Shown here: positions 14,734-22,044 of the stretch, piece after piece
Layout of the letters: each line of letters starts with the position of its first letter
Numbering within the stretch: the first letter of the stretch is position 1
Assembly (NCBI GenBank): GCA_046735115.1
Contig: JBKPSR010000041.1
Span: 1 to 22,838 of the forward strand
Reading direction: 5' to 3'
DNA from: JACVRW01 sp046735115
GTDB lineage: Bacteria > Actinomycetota > Thermoleophilia > Solirubrobacterales > Thermoleophilaceae
Length of the DNA: 22,838 bases
Program-made: the position numbers and the translations under genes
Notes under the pieces: model-generated
What the model saw: only the letters and a program-made list of their open reading frames with translations
The model's database searches: none
What the model was told of the DNA's origin: nothing

Positions 14734-15474
14734 CTACCAGATGAGGCACATGGCCTTGGACACGCCGGCCGGGTCGCCGCCCTGGACGCCCCTTATGCCG
14801 GTCTTGGTGAGGAGCGTGCGCTCGCGCACCACGCGCTGCGCCCGGCGCGCCCTCTTGCGCGACTTCTTGCGCAGCGTGCCGGGCCTGCGGGCGGCGTGCC
14901 CGCGGTGTGCCTTCCGCTTTCTCTGCACCAGGTCGCGCCACTGGAGCTCGACCACGCCGCGCATGACGTAGGTCGTGCCGACGGGCGGCTGAACGAAGCG
15001 GAACGTCCACCCGGCCTGACGCGAGGACATGTCCGCGCTCCCTACCGAAACCCAGGCCGTGCTGCCGCTCCCGTCGACGGTCAGCCACTGCTGCCGTGCG
15101 CCGCTCCACCACTGCGCCGTGTAGCGGGCGAAGATGCGCTCGTTCGAGCCGTTGCCCGGAACGCTCATGCGGATGCCGAGCGCGTTCGGCGACTTCTGCG
15201 TGTCGCAGATGTTCACCGTCGCCCAGAACGGGCGCTTGTCGGCGCGCGTCTCGGAGCGCTTCGGCTTCGAGCGCGCCGCGCTCGCCACGAGGTCGGCTCC
15301 GCCCTGGCCCGCCACGGCGCGTAGGGCCGGGTTCTCCGCGACGACCACGCCCGGGGGCAGGTCGGGCGGCGCGTCGGCACCAGCGGGAAGCTTGAGAGCG
15401 GCGCTCGCGGACGGCGCCGCTACCAGCGATGCGGCGCAGGCGATGAGAACCGTGGGGGCGGCAAGTCGGCGCAC
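14734..15474 (-). CDS. Secreted protein with basic insert, paralogous to neighbour
   Basis: This 246-aa protein has a signal peptide (1-26, APSASA end) and a Pro/Ala/Lys-rich linker. Residues 84-180 form a domain homologous to the 141-aa neighbour: WATVNIC (84-90), RYTAQWW, GSTAWVSVGSA, QAGWTF and MRGVVELQW. A strongly basic stretch (about 183-218, Arg/Lys/His/Ala) follows, and then a short tail whose C243 corresponds to the final cysteine of the shorter protein, so a C90-C243 disulphide is likely. The basic stretch could bind anionic wall polymers or nucleic acid, which is inference. It starts with GTG 57-60 bp from the divergent sigma factor gene. I know no family name for the domain. Confidence 0.82.
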   Translation of the reverse strand: MRRLAAPTVLIACAASLVAAPSASAALKLPAGADAPPDLPPGVVVAENPALRAVAGQGGADLVASAARSKPKRSETRADKRPFWATVNICDTQKSPNALGIRMSVPGNGSNERIFARYTAQWWSGARQQWLTVDGSGSTAWVSVGSADMSSRQAGWTFRFVQPPVGTTYVMRGVVELQWRDLVQRKRKAHRGHAARRPGTLRKKSRKRARRAQRVVRERTLLTKTGIRGVQGGDPAGVSKAMCLIW

Positions 15475-15534
15475 TACGGCTCGTACATCGGGCCATTCGC
15501 GGCTCCACTTGAGCGTGGGAGACTGGATTTAGTG

Positions 15535-16095
15535 ATGAATACGAGCCCCGCGCGTAGTTATGGCGTGAACCAGGCGCTCGTGGAGTCCGTGCCGCTCGCG
15601 GGGACGGCACAGGTCGAGGGATTCGCCGAGCTCTACGAGCGCACGTTTCCGCGCGTGTACGCATATGTGGCCTCGCTCCTGCGCGACCGCTCGGCCGCCG
15701 AGGACGTGACCGCGCAGGTATTCGAGCGCGCATATCGCAAGCGCCGAACGTACCGGCCGGCGCGCGGCTCGATGGACGCCTGGGTCTTCGGGATCGCCCG
15801 CAACGCGGCTCTCGACGAGCTGCGCAGGCGCAAGCGGCGCGCGGTGCTCCACATGGACCCCGAGGACACCGGCTCACGCGGACCGGACGAAGAGCTCGAG
15901 CTCACCCTGCGGCGCGAGGCCGTGCGTGCGGCCCTGGCGTCGCTCGACGGACAGGAGCGCGACCTGATCGCCCTGAAGTTCGCTGGCGGCTTGTCGAACC
16001 GGGATATCGCGCGGGTGCTGAGGATGTCCGAGTCGAACGTGGGCACGCGCCTGCACCGCACCATCACGAAGCTGAGAGAGGCCTGCAATGACTGA
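15535..16095 (+). CDS. ECF-type RNA polymerase sigma factor
   Basis: This 186-aa alternative sigma factor redirects RNA polymerase to a small regulon. Region 2 spans about residues 29-97 (FAELYERTFPRVYAYVASLL, then AEDVTAQVFERAY and the -10-binding helix DAWVFGIARNAALDELRR). Region 4 spans about 127-184, with the helix-turn-helix LSNRDIARVLRMSESNVGTRLHRTITKLRE. Regions 3 and 1.1 are absent, as expected for ECF factors. A GTG immediately precedes the ATG, and either may be used. The reading frame overlaps the following membrane protein by 8 nt (ATGACTGA), the usual sign of a co-translated anti-sigma partner. The secreted-protein gene is divergent from it across about 60 bp. Confidence 0.93.
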   Translation: MNTSPARSYGVNQALVESVPLAGTAQVEGFAELYERTFPRVYAYVASLLRDRSAAEDVTAQVFERAYRKRRTYRPARGSMDAWVFGIARNAALDELRRRKRRAVLHMDPEDTGSRGPDEELELTLRREAVRAALASLDGQERDLIALKFAGGLSNRDIARVLRMSESNVGTRLHRTITKLREACND

Positions 16096-17245
16096 CGTGC
16101 TCACCGCGATCGACGACGCCCTCGACACCGGGCTGGCGGCGCACGAGGACCCGCTGACGCGCGAGCTGCAGGAGCTGGCGCTCGCGCTCAAGGCCGACGC
16201 GCCCGAGCCGGCTCCGGAATTCCGCGAGCGGCTCGGCAGGCGGGTCGAGGCCGGCTTCCCGAAGCCGAAGCGCTCGAAGCGCGCCTCCTGGCGGCGCTTC
16301 ACGAATCCCGCGTTCGCCACCGGCCTGATCCTGCTGCCGGTCGTCCTGATCGCCGTGGTGGCGGGCGGCAGCGGTTCCGACACCGACGACGCCGGCGGAG
16401 GCGCGGCCGCGCAGGGTGGCGGCGGTGGCGGCGCCGTGGAATCCGCACCCGGCGCGGTCCGCCCATTCGCCGAGAGCCGGAGGAGCGCCGACAGTGCCGC
16501 CGCGGCGGGAGGATCGGCCGCCGTCCTGCCGGTGGAGCCTCCGCCCGCGCGCGGGTTCGCGCCCGGTCGCAGCGACCGCAAGATCGAGCGCTCGGTCGCC
16601 CTCGAGCTGGAGACTCCGGTCGACGAGATGGCTCGGGTGGCCGACCAGGTCACGGCGGTCACGAACCGCCACGGCGGCTTCGTGCTGAGCTCGTCGGTGT
16701 CGACCGGGGACTCTGCGGGCGGCGACTTCGACCTCCGCATCCCGGCGGCCCGGCTGCGGCCCGCCCTACGCGATCTCGCCGCGCTCGCCGACGTGCGCAC
16801 GCAGAGCCAGACCGGCCGCGATGTGACGCGCGAGCACGTGACCGCCAGGGACCGGCTGCGAGCGGCGCGCGCGGAGCGGCGTAGCCTGCTTCGCCGGCTG
16901 CAGCTCGCCACGACGGACGAGCAGGCGGAGGCGATCCGGCGGCGGCTCGACATCGTCGCCGGAGAGATCAACGGCCTCCGCGCCCAGCTCCGCGGCCTGC
17001 GGCTTCGGACCGACTACGCCGTCGTCACGGTCAGCCTGATCGCCAAGGACGGGAACAGCGGAGGTGGCGCCGGCGGCGGGTCTTTCGACGACGCCCTCGG
17101 CGACGCCGGGGACATCCTCGTGACGGTCGCCGGCGTGCTCGTGCGGGCCCTCGCGGTCGCGCTGCCGCTCGGCATCGTTGCGCTCATCGGCTGGCTCGCG
17201 ACCGGTGCGCTCCGGCGACGCCGCCGGGAATCCGCCCTAGCGTGA
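16088..17245 (+). CDS. DUF4349 membrane protein, probable anti-sigma factor
   Basis: This 385-aa protein has a cytoplasmic N-terminus (1-72) that could hold the sigma factor. A transmembrane segment (73-93) and a low-complexity Gly/Ala/Pro-rich extracytoplasmic linker (94-160) follow. The DUF4349 domain (about 162-320) starts at RKIERSVALELE, includes VTNRHGGFVLSSSVS and FDLRIPAARL, and holds a long charged coiled coil (about 247-306). A second transmembrane segment (344-373) and a basic tail complete the protein. No zinc-binding HxxxCxxC anti-sigma motif is present. The 8-nt overlap with the sigma gene suggests it senses an envelope signal and releases the sigma factor. The DUF4349 assignment is strong; the anti-sigma role is inferred from context. 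Confidence 0.85.
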   Translation: MTDVLTAIDDALDTGLAAHEDPLTRELQELALALKADAPEPAPEFRERLGRRVEAGFPKPKRSKRASWRRFTNPAFATGLILLPVVLIAVVAGGSGSDTDDAGGGAAAQGGGGGGAVESAPGAVRPFAESRRSADSAAAAGGSAAVLPVEPPPARGFAPGRSDRKIERSVALELETPVDEMARVADQVTAVTNRHGGFVLSSSVSTGDSAGGDFDLRIPAARLRPALRDLAALADVRTQSQTGRDVTREHVTARDRLRAARAERRSLLRRLQLATTDEQAEAIRRRLDIVAGEINGLRAQLRGLRLRTDYAVVTVSLIAKDGNSGGGAGGGSFDDALGDAGDILVTVAGVLVRALAVALPLGIVALIGWLATGALRRRRRESALA

Positions 17246-17248
17246 TCG

Positions 17249-17264
17249 CGCGGGTCGCCCCGCG
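17249..17264 (+). terminator. Short GC hairpin after the DUF4349 gene
   Basis: CGCGGG (17249-17254), loop TCGC, and CCCGCG (17259-17264) form a 6-bp all-GC stem 3 bp after the stop codon and just before the next promoter-like element. It lacks a T-run, so terminator activity is only likely. Confidence 0.5.
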
Positions 17265-17274
17265 GCCCCGTCCC

Positions 17275-17280
17275 TATCCT
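17275..17280 (+). promoter_or_regulatory. Candidate -10 element for the DsbA-like gene
   Basis: TATCCT is followed by 7 nt and GTG 17288. It is one of the best TANNNT matches in the window, and no ribosome-binding site is present, so a leaderless transcript is likely. Confidence 0.55.
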
Positions 17281-17287
17281 CTTCCTT

Positions 17288-18268
17288 GTGGCTGCAATCA
17301 CCGCCACACACTTCACCGACCCCGCCTGTCCGTGGGCGTACTCCGCGCGCCCCGCGCACGCCCGGCTGCGCTGGCGCTTCGGCGACCAGCTCGACTGGCG
17401 GCTGACCCTGATCGGGCTAAGCGAGTCGGCCGAGGCCTACGAGCGGCGTGGCTACACGACGGATCGCCTGCTCGACACCCAGCACCGGTTCTCCAAGCGG
17501 TTCGGCATGCCGTTCAGCTTCGAGCGCAAGCCGCGCATGGCCGGGACTGCGCGCGCCTGCCGCGCCATCGTCGCCGCGCGCGCGATCGACTCGGCCATGG
17601 GTGAGGCGGCCCTCCGCGCGCTCCAGCTCCTTCACTTCACGACGCCGCGCGTCCTCGACGACGACGACGACATCCGCGCGATGCTGGCGACCGTTCCCGG
17701 GCTCGACGCCGACCTCGTCGTCGCTCGCATCGACTACCCGGAGACGGTCGCCCTGTACGAGGCCGATCGCGCGCGTGCCCGCTCCGCGGAGGGCTCGCCG
17801 ACGCATGCCCAGGACCGGCATTCCACGAGCGACGGCCCCGTCCGGTACACCGCGCCGTCGGTGCTGTTCGAGCACGAGGACGGGCGGCGCTTCGAGGTGG
17901 GCGGCTTCCAGCCCTTCGAGGCATACGACACCGCGCTCGCCAATCTGGATCCGCAGCTCGAGCGGCGGCCGGCACCCGAGAGCATCCTGGACGCGCTCGC
18001 GGCGTTCCCGGAGGGCCTGACCACGGCCGAGGCGGCGAGCGTGATGCGCCCGACTGATCTCGTGGACGCGGACCCTGAGGCAACAGGCGCGGAGCTCGCC
18101 GAACTCGAGGCCGCCGGGGCCGTGGCGCGGGTCCCCGCCGGCCGCGATGCCATCTGGCGAACGGCGGGCATCGAGGAAGCGGCCTCGGACGCGGCGGTGC
18201 CTCCGGAAATGGCTGATATACAGGCAAAAGTGGAAGCTCCCGACCTCGGAGCGCGGACTCGGACGTAG
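17288..18268 (+). CDS. DsbA-like thioredoxin-fold protein, single active-site Cys
   Basis: This 326-aa cytoplasmic protein (no signal peptide) has the thioredoxin fold with helical insert of the DsbA/FrnE/HCCA-isomerase superfamily. The N-terminal strand leads to DPACPWAY, where the usual C-P-W-C is C14-P-W-A17, so the resolving cysteine is missing. The cis-proline loop TAPSVLF (P190) is intact. The fold ends near residue 220. A C-terminal region (about 228-293, ILDALAAFPEGLTTAEAASVM, then AELEAAGAVARV) looks like a small winged-helix domain. With one cysteine it cannot be a classical disulphide oxidase; a glutathione- or mycothiol-type transferase, isomerase or reductase role is possible. 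It stands alone between a hairpin and a convergent operon. Confidence 0.82.
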   Translation: MAAITATHFTDPACPWAYSARPAHARLRWRFGDQLDWRLTLIGLSESAEAYERRGYTTDRLLDTQHRFSKRFGMPFSFERKPRMAGTARACRAIVAARAIDSAMGEAALRALQLLHFTTPRVLDDDDDIRAMLATVPGLDADLVVARIDYPETVALYEADRARARSAEGSPTHAQDRHSTSDGPVRYTAPSVLFEHEDGRRFEVGGFQPFEAYDTALANLDPQLERRPAPESILDALAAFPEGLTTAEAASVMRPTDLVDADPEATGAELAELEAAGAVARVPAGRDAIWRTAGIEEAASDAAVPPEMADIQAKVEAPDLGARTRT

Positions 18269-18303
18269 GGTCGGGCGGCCGGGCCAGGGCCGGGCCGGCG
18301 GGC

Positions 18304-19173
18304 TTAGGGCCGCGCGCCCACCGTGGTCACCGCCCGAGCGGCCAGCTCACAGCCGGCGATCAGAGCCTCCTCGGTCGATGCCCCGGCCATCCGGGCGCTC
18401 AGGAGGCCCGCCGCGAACGCGTCACCCGCGCCCGTGCTGTCCTTCACCGCCTCCACCGGAACCGCCGCGGCCCACAGCACCTCGGCGCCGTCCGTCCAGA
18501 GCGCCCCCTCAGCCCCCAGGGTCACCACCACCTCGCCGAACTGCTCCGCCAGCGCCCTCGCCGCCCGCTCCGGATCGGCCTCACCCGTGAGCGCCCGCGC
18601 CTCGGGCGCATTCGGAAACAGCAGTCCGGCACCCTCGGCCCAGTCGAGAAAATCCGTCGACAGCAGCGCCGACGAGGACGGGTCGACGGACACCGTCATT
18701 CCGGCTTTCGACGCCCGCCCGATCGCCGCCCGCGCCGCCCGGCGCGAGCCCTCGCGCAGGAGGGCATAGCCGGCCACTTGCAGATGGCCGCCGGGCTCGA
18801 GCAGGTCGTCCGGCAGGTTCGCGTCGTCCAGCGCGTCGTTGGCTCCGGCGTCGGGCACCATCGTCCGCTCTCCTCCGGGCGACACGAGCACGATGCACGT
18901 CCCGGTCGGCAGCTCGGGGTCGACTGCGAGCCGGGCATCCACTCCCGCCATGCGGAGCTCGTCGCGGGCATGGCGCCCGCGCGCGTCGTCGCCGATGCAG
19001 CCGATCAGGACCGGCTCCATCCCCGCGGCAGCCAGCCACGCCGCCGTGTTCGCCGCCGAACCGCCGCCGTGGAGGCGGATCACGGCCGGGGCGTCGCTCG
19101 CCGACGCGAGCGGGCCGGACAGGCGCGCCACCACGTCGACCATCACGTCGCCCACGACCACGATTCGGCTCAC
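18304..19173 (-). CDS. psuK: PfkB-family kinase, probable pseudouridine kinase
   Basis: This 289-aa ribokinase-like sugar/nucleoside kinase shows the N-terminal strand IVVVGDVMVDVVARL, the substrate loop GGGSAANTA (36-44), FPNAPEARALTG and the PfkB signature DSTGAGDAFAAGLL with catalytic base D251. Next to psuG, the likely job is phosphorylation of pseudouridine to pseudouridine 5'-phosphate, which PsuG then splits. That substrate is inferred from context; sequence alone would also allow ribokinase or adenosine-kinase activity. The GTG start overlaps the psuG stop by 4 nt (19170-19173), so the two are co-translated. It ends 35 bp from the convergent DsbA-like gene. Confidence 0.85.
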   Translation of the reverse strand: MSRIVVVGDVMVDVVARLSGPLASASDAPAVIRLHGGGSAANTAAWLAAAGMEPVLIGCIGDDARGRHARDELRMAGVDARLAVDPELPTGTCIVLVSPGGERTMVPDAGANDALDDANLPDDLLEPGGHLQVAGYALLREGSRRAARAAIGRASKAGMTVSVDPSSSALLSTDFLDWAEGAGLLFPNAPEARALTGEADPERAARALAEQFGEVVVTLGAEGALWTDGAEVLWAAAVPVEAVKDSTGAGDAFAAGLLSARMAGASTEEALIAGCELAARAVTTVGARP

Positions 19174-20069
19174 GCGGCCAGCTCGGCCGCGATCTCGGCC
19201 GCGAGCCGCGCGTTCCGGACGATCAGCCGCACGTTCGCCTCGAGGCTCGAGCCATCGGTCTCCTCCGCGAGGTAATCGAGCAGGAACGGGGTGACTTCCT
19301 TGCCCCTGACGCCGGCCGCCTCGGCCGCGATCAGGCCCTCGGCGAGCACCCGGTCGTGCAGCGCCGGATCGAGCTGCTCGTCCAGCGGCAGCGGGTTCGC
19401 CACCAGCACGGCGCGGTCATCCGTCCCCACCTCGCCGGCTGCCGTCACCAGCCCGGCCACCTCGGACGGGGAGTCGACCCGCCACGGCGCTGGATGGCCC
19501 GAGTCGGACAGGTAGAAGCCCGGAAACCTGTCGGTTCGGTAGCCGAGCACGGTCACATTCAGCGTCTCGAGGCGCTCGAGCGTCGCGCCCACGTCGAGGA
19601 TCGACTTCACCCCGGCGCACACCACCACGATCCCGGTGCGGGCCAGGGTCTCGAGGTCCGCCGACTCGTCCCAGGTATCGCGTGCCTCGCGGTGAACCCC
19701 GCCGACCCCGCCGGTCGCGAACAGCCGGATGCCCGCCCGGACCGCCACGTGGGCGGTCGCGGCGACCGTCGTGCCGCCCCAGCCGCCGCGCGCGGTCACC
19801 AGTGCCAGGTCGCGCACGCCGCACTTCGCGACGTCGTCGCGCTCCGCGATCTCGCGCAGCGCCTTCCGATCGAGCCCGACGCACACCTCCCCCGCAGCCA
19901 ACGCGATCGTCGCGGGCAGCGCCCCGCCCTCGCGCACCGCCTCCTCCGCCTGCTTCGCGACCTCGAGGTTACGGGGCCGCGGCAGCCCGTGGCTGATGAT
20001 GGTGCTCTCCAGCGCTACCACCGGCCGGCCGTCGGCGAGCGCCTCGGCAACCTCCGCGGCGATCCTCAC
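19170..20069 (-). CDS. psuG: Pseudouridine-5'-phosphate glycosidase
   Basis: PsuG breaks the C-C glycosidic bond of pseudouridine 5'-phosphate, giving uracil and ribose 5-phosphate. The 299-aa protein is close to the usual 300-310. Diagnostic stretches are VALESTIISHGLPRP (with E21), the lysine K82 in VAKCGVRDL, TARGGWGGTTVAAT, FATGGVGGVHR and CAGVKSILDVG, whose K155 matches the Schiff-base lysine of E. coli PsuG. The start is taken as GTG 20069, 10 nt after the ilvA stop; upstream in the same frame there is only ilvA shadow. A GAGG sequence 8 nt before the GTG may be the ribosome-binding site, and it can fold on CCTC beside the start. Confidence 0.95.
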   Translation of the reverse strand: MRIAAEVAEALADGRPVVALESTIISHGLPRPRNLEVAKQAEEAVREGGALPATIALAAGEVCVGLDRKALREIAERDDVAKCGVRDLALVTARGGWGGTTVAATAHVAVRAGIRLFATGGVGGVHREARDTWDESADLETLARTGIVVVCAGVKSILDVGATLERLETLNVTVLGYRTDRFPGFYLSDSGHPAPWRVDSPSEVAGLVTAAGEVGTDDRAVLVANPLPLDEQLDPALHDRVLAEGLIAAEAAGVRGKEVTPFLLDYLAEETDGSSLEANVRLIVRNARLAAEIAAELAA

Positions 20070-20079
20070 GAGGCGAGCC

Positions 20080-21318
20080 TCAGGCGTCCTTCTCGACCCT
20101 GACCGAGAAGCCCTCCGCCCGCGCCGCGTCCAGGATCTCCTGGCTGTTCTCGCTGCCGCGCGTTTGAAGCACGAGCTTGATCGCCGTCTCGCGGACGTGG
20201 ATCTCGATGCCGTCGCGTAGGTGCTCGACGTCGACCACGTTGCCGCCGTGCTCCGCCACCACGCGCAGCAGGCCCGCCAGAGCGCCCGGGCGGTCCGGCA
20301 CCACCGTGGACAGCACCATTCGCCGCCCGGCTGCGGTCTCGCCGAGGCGGATCGCCTCCGAGAGGAGCGAAACGTCGACGTTGCCGCCCGACAGGACGGC
20401 GCAGACCGAGCCGGCCTCCGGCGCCCCCACGCGGCCATGCATGAGCGCCGCCACGGCCACCGCGCCAGCGCCCTCCACCACGAGCTTGGAGCGTTCGAGC
20501 AGCAGCACCATCGCCTGGGCGACCTCGTCGTCGGACACCGTCACGACCTCGTCCACGTAGCGCTCCACGAGCGGCAGCGTGAAGTCGCCCGGGCGCTTCA
20601 CGGCGATCCCGTCGCAGATCGTGTTGGCCGAGCGCGCGCCGATGGGGCGGTGGGCCGCGAGCGAGTCGATGTAGGGCGCGCATGCCTCGGCCTGCACGCC
20701 CACGACGCGCACGCCGTCGAGCGCGCCCGCGAGAGCGAGCCCGATCCCGCTCGCGAGCCCGCCGCCGCCCAGCGGCACGACCACGAGCTTCACGTCCGGC
20801 GCCTGGCGCGCAATCTCGAGCCCGGTCGTGCCCTGGCCGGCGACGACCTCAGGCTGGTCGAAGGCGTGCACGACCGTGTATCCGCGCGCCTGGGCGAGCC
20901 GCCTGGCGGTTGCCTGCGCCTCGTCGTAGCCGCCGTCCACGAAGCTCACCTCTCCGCCGTACTGCTGCACTGCCGCGACCTTGGCCAAGGGCGCCTGCTC
21001 CGGCATTACGAGCACGGCTCGCGCGCCCGCCTCGCGCGCCGCGAATGCGACGGCCTGCGCGTGGTTGCCCGCGCTCGCCGCGACCACGCCGCATTCGAGC
21101 GCCTCGCGCGAGAGCCCGCGGATCATGTGGGTGGCGCCGCGCGCCTTGAAGGAGCCGGTGAGCTGGAGGTTCTCCGCCTTCAGCAGCACGCGGGCGCCCA
21201 CGCGGCGCGAAAGCTCGCCCGCTGAGATCAGCGGGGTCTCACGGACGCGCCCCGCCAGAGCGCGGGCCGCACCCTGGACGTCGGAGAATGTGACGGCTTC
21301 TTCTGGAGCGACAGCCAC
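20080..21318 (-). CDS. ilvA: Threonine ammonia-lyase with ACT domain
   Basis: This PLP enzyme deaminates L-threonine to 2-oxobutanoate and ammonia, feeding isoleucine synthesis or threonine breakdown. It is 412 aa, the medium form with one C-terminal ACT domain rather than the long biosynthetic type. The PLP lysine is K58 in LTGSFKARGA, the substrate asparagine loop is ASAGNHAQAVA, the phosphate-binding glycine loop is PLGGGGLASG, and AVLSGGNVD closes the catalytic part. The ACT domain (about 330-405) starts STVVPDRPGALAGLLRVVAEHGGNVVDVEH and may bind an amino acid. It is the first gene of the minus-strand operon with psuG and the kinase. GTG 21318 has a good -10-like CATAAT 10 nt upstream. 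Confidence 0.95.
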   Translation of the reverse strand: MAVAPEEAVTFSDVQGAARALAGRVRETPLISAGELSRRVGARVLLKAENLQLTGSFKARGATHMIRGLSREALECGVVAASAGNHAQAVAFAAREAGARAVLVMPEQAPLAKVAAVQQYGGEVSFVDGGYDEAQATARRLAQARGYTVVHAFDQPEVVAGQGTTGLEIARQAPDVKLVVVPLGGGGLASGIGLALAGALDGVRVVGVQAEACAPYIDSLAAHRPIGARSANTICDGIAVKRPGDFTLPLVERYVDEVVTVSDDEVAQAMVLLLERSKLVVEGAGAVAVAALMHGRVGAPEAGSVCAVLSGGNVDVSLLSEAIRLGETAAGRRMVLSTVVPDRPGALAGLLRVVAEHGGNVVDVEHLRDGIEIHVRETAIKLVLQTRGSENSQEILDAARAEGFSVRVEKDA

Positions 21319-21328
21319 TCGAGGTGGG

Positions 21329-21334
21329 ATTATG
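21329..21334 (-). promoter_or_regulatory. Candidate -10 element of ilvA, overlapping that of the CRP gene
   Basis: On the minus strand CATAAT is followed by 10 nt and GTG 21318; it is the closest match to TATAAT in the window. On the plus strand the overlapping TTATGC (21330-21335) lies 6 nt before GTG 21342. One site therefore appears to serve both directions. Confidence 0.5.
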
Positions 21335-21341
21335 CGCTTCA

Positions 21342-22034
21342 GTGTCCAGCATCGACGAAACCGTCAGGCTCCTGGCGGCCACCGAGGTCTTCGGAGGGGT
21401 CGAGGAGCGCGAGCTCAGGGAGGTGGCGCAGGTGGCCGTGCCGCGCCACTGGGACCGCGGCGAGGTGATCTTCCGCGAGGGCGACGTGGGCGACACGTGC
21501 TATCTGATCCGCTCCGGGGCGGTCGTGCTCACGCGCGAGCACCAGGACGGGCGCACGGTCGCGCTCGCCGAGCTGCGCGCGGGCATGCTCTTCGGCGAGC
21601 TCGCGATGTTCCGCGGGGAGACGCGCTCGGCCACGGCCGAGGTGGTGGAGCCGGCCGGCGCCGTGGCGCTGCTCGCGAGCGACGTGCAGCGGCTGATCCG
21701 CCGCAATCCAGATCTTGCCCTGAAGCTCCTCGCGAGCCTGGCCGAGCGGGTCAGCCGCACGAACGAGCGGCTGCTGCAGCAGTCCTTCCAAACGGTCGCC
21801 GGTCGCGTCGCCAGCGCCCTGCTCGCCCAGACGATCACCCGCCAGGCGGACGGTGCGCCCGACGCGGACGTCCTGATCCGCTCGACACAGGCGGAGATCG
21901 CCCACCTCGCCGGAACCTCGCGCGAGAGTTGCAGCCGCTTCCTGGCCACGCTCGAGCGGGCCGGGATCGTCACGCTCGGACGTGGCAAGGTGACGGTGCA
22001 TGACCCGGCGCGACTCCGGAACTACATCCACTGA
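21342..22034 (+). CDS. CRP/FNR-family transcriptional regulator
   Basis: This cyclic-nucleotide-type regulator is about 230 aa. An N-terminal cNMP-binding jelly roll spans roughly the first 115 residues, with VIFREGDVGDTCYLIRSGAV and the phosphate-binding cassette FGELAMFRGETRSATAEV, in which the E, R, S and A positions of true CRP are kept, so cAMP binding is plausible. A long dimer helix follows, then a winged helix-turn-helix (STQAEIAHLAGTSRESCSRFLATLERAGIV). There are no FNR-type cysteine clusters. GTG 21342 is chosen over GTG 21324 because the promoter-like site lies between them; the earlier start adds six residues. It is divergent from ilvA and followed by pcm with overlap or a 10-nt gap. 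Confidence 0.88.
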   Translation: MSSIDETVRLLAATEVFGGVEERELREVAQVAVPRHWDRGEVIFREGDVGDTCYLIRSGAVVLTREHQDGRTVALAELRAGMLFGELAMFRGETRSATAEVVEPAGAVALLASDVQRLIRRNPDLALKLLASLAERVSRTNERLLQQSFQTVAGRVASALLAQTITRQADGAPDADVLIRSTQAEIAHLAGTSRESCSRFLATLERAGIVTLGRGKVTVHDPARLRNYIH

Positions 22035-22044
22035 GCGCGAGCGC

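Noticed and set aside
15475..15534. ECF-type autoregulated promoter between the sigma gene and the divergent secreted gene
   Set aside because: I looked for a GGAAC-like -35 with a spaced -10 in both directions and found no convincing pair; TTTAGT at 15527 lies too close to the start codon for either model.
18269..18303. Terminator in the GC-rich spacer between the DsbA-like and kinase genes
   Set aside because: The 35-bp spacer has repeated GGCCGGGCC blocks with many weak pairings but no single clear stem, so I do not call a feature.
20070..20438. Extended N-terminus for psuG up to 20438
   Set aside because: This part is an out-of-frame reading of the ACT domain of ilvA; PsuG similarity begins right after GTG 20069.
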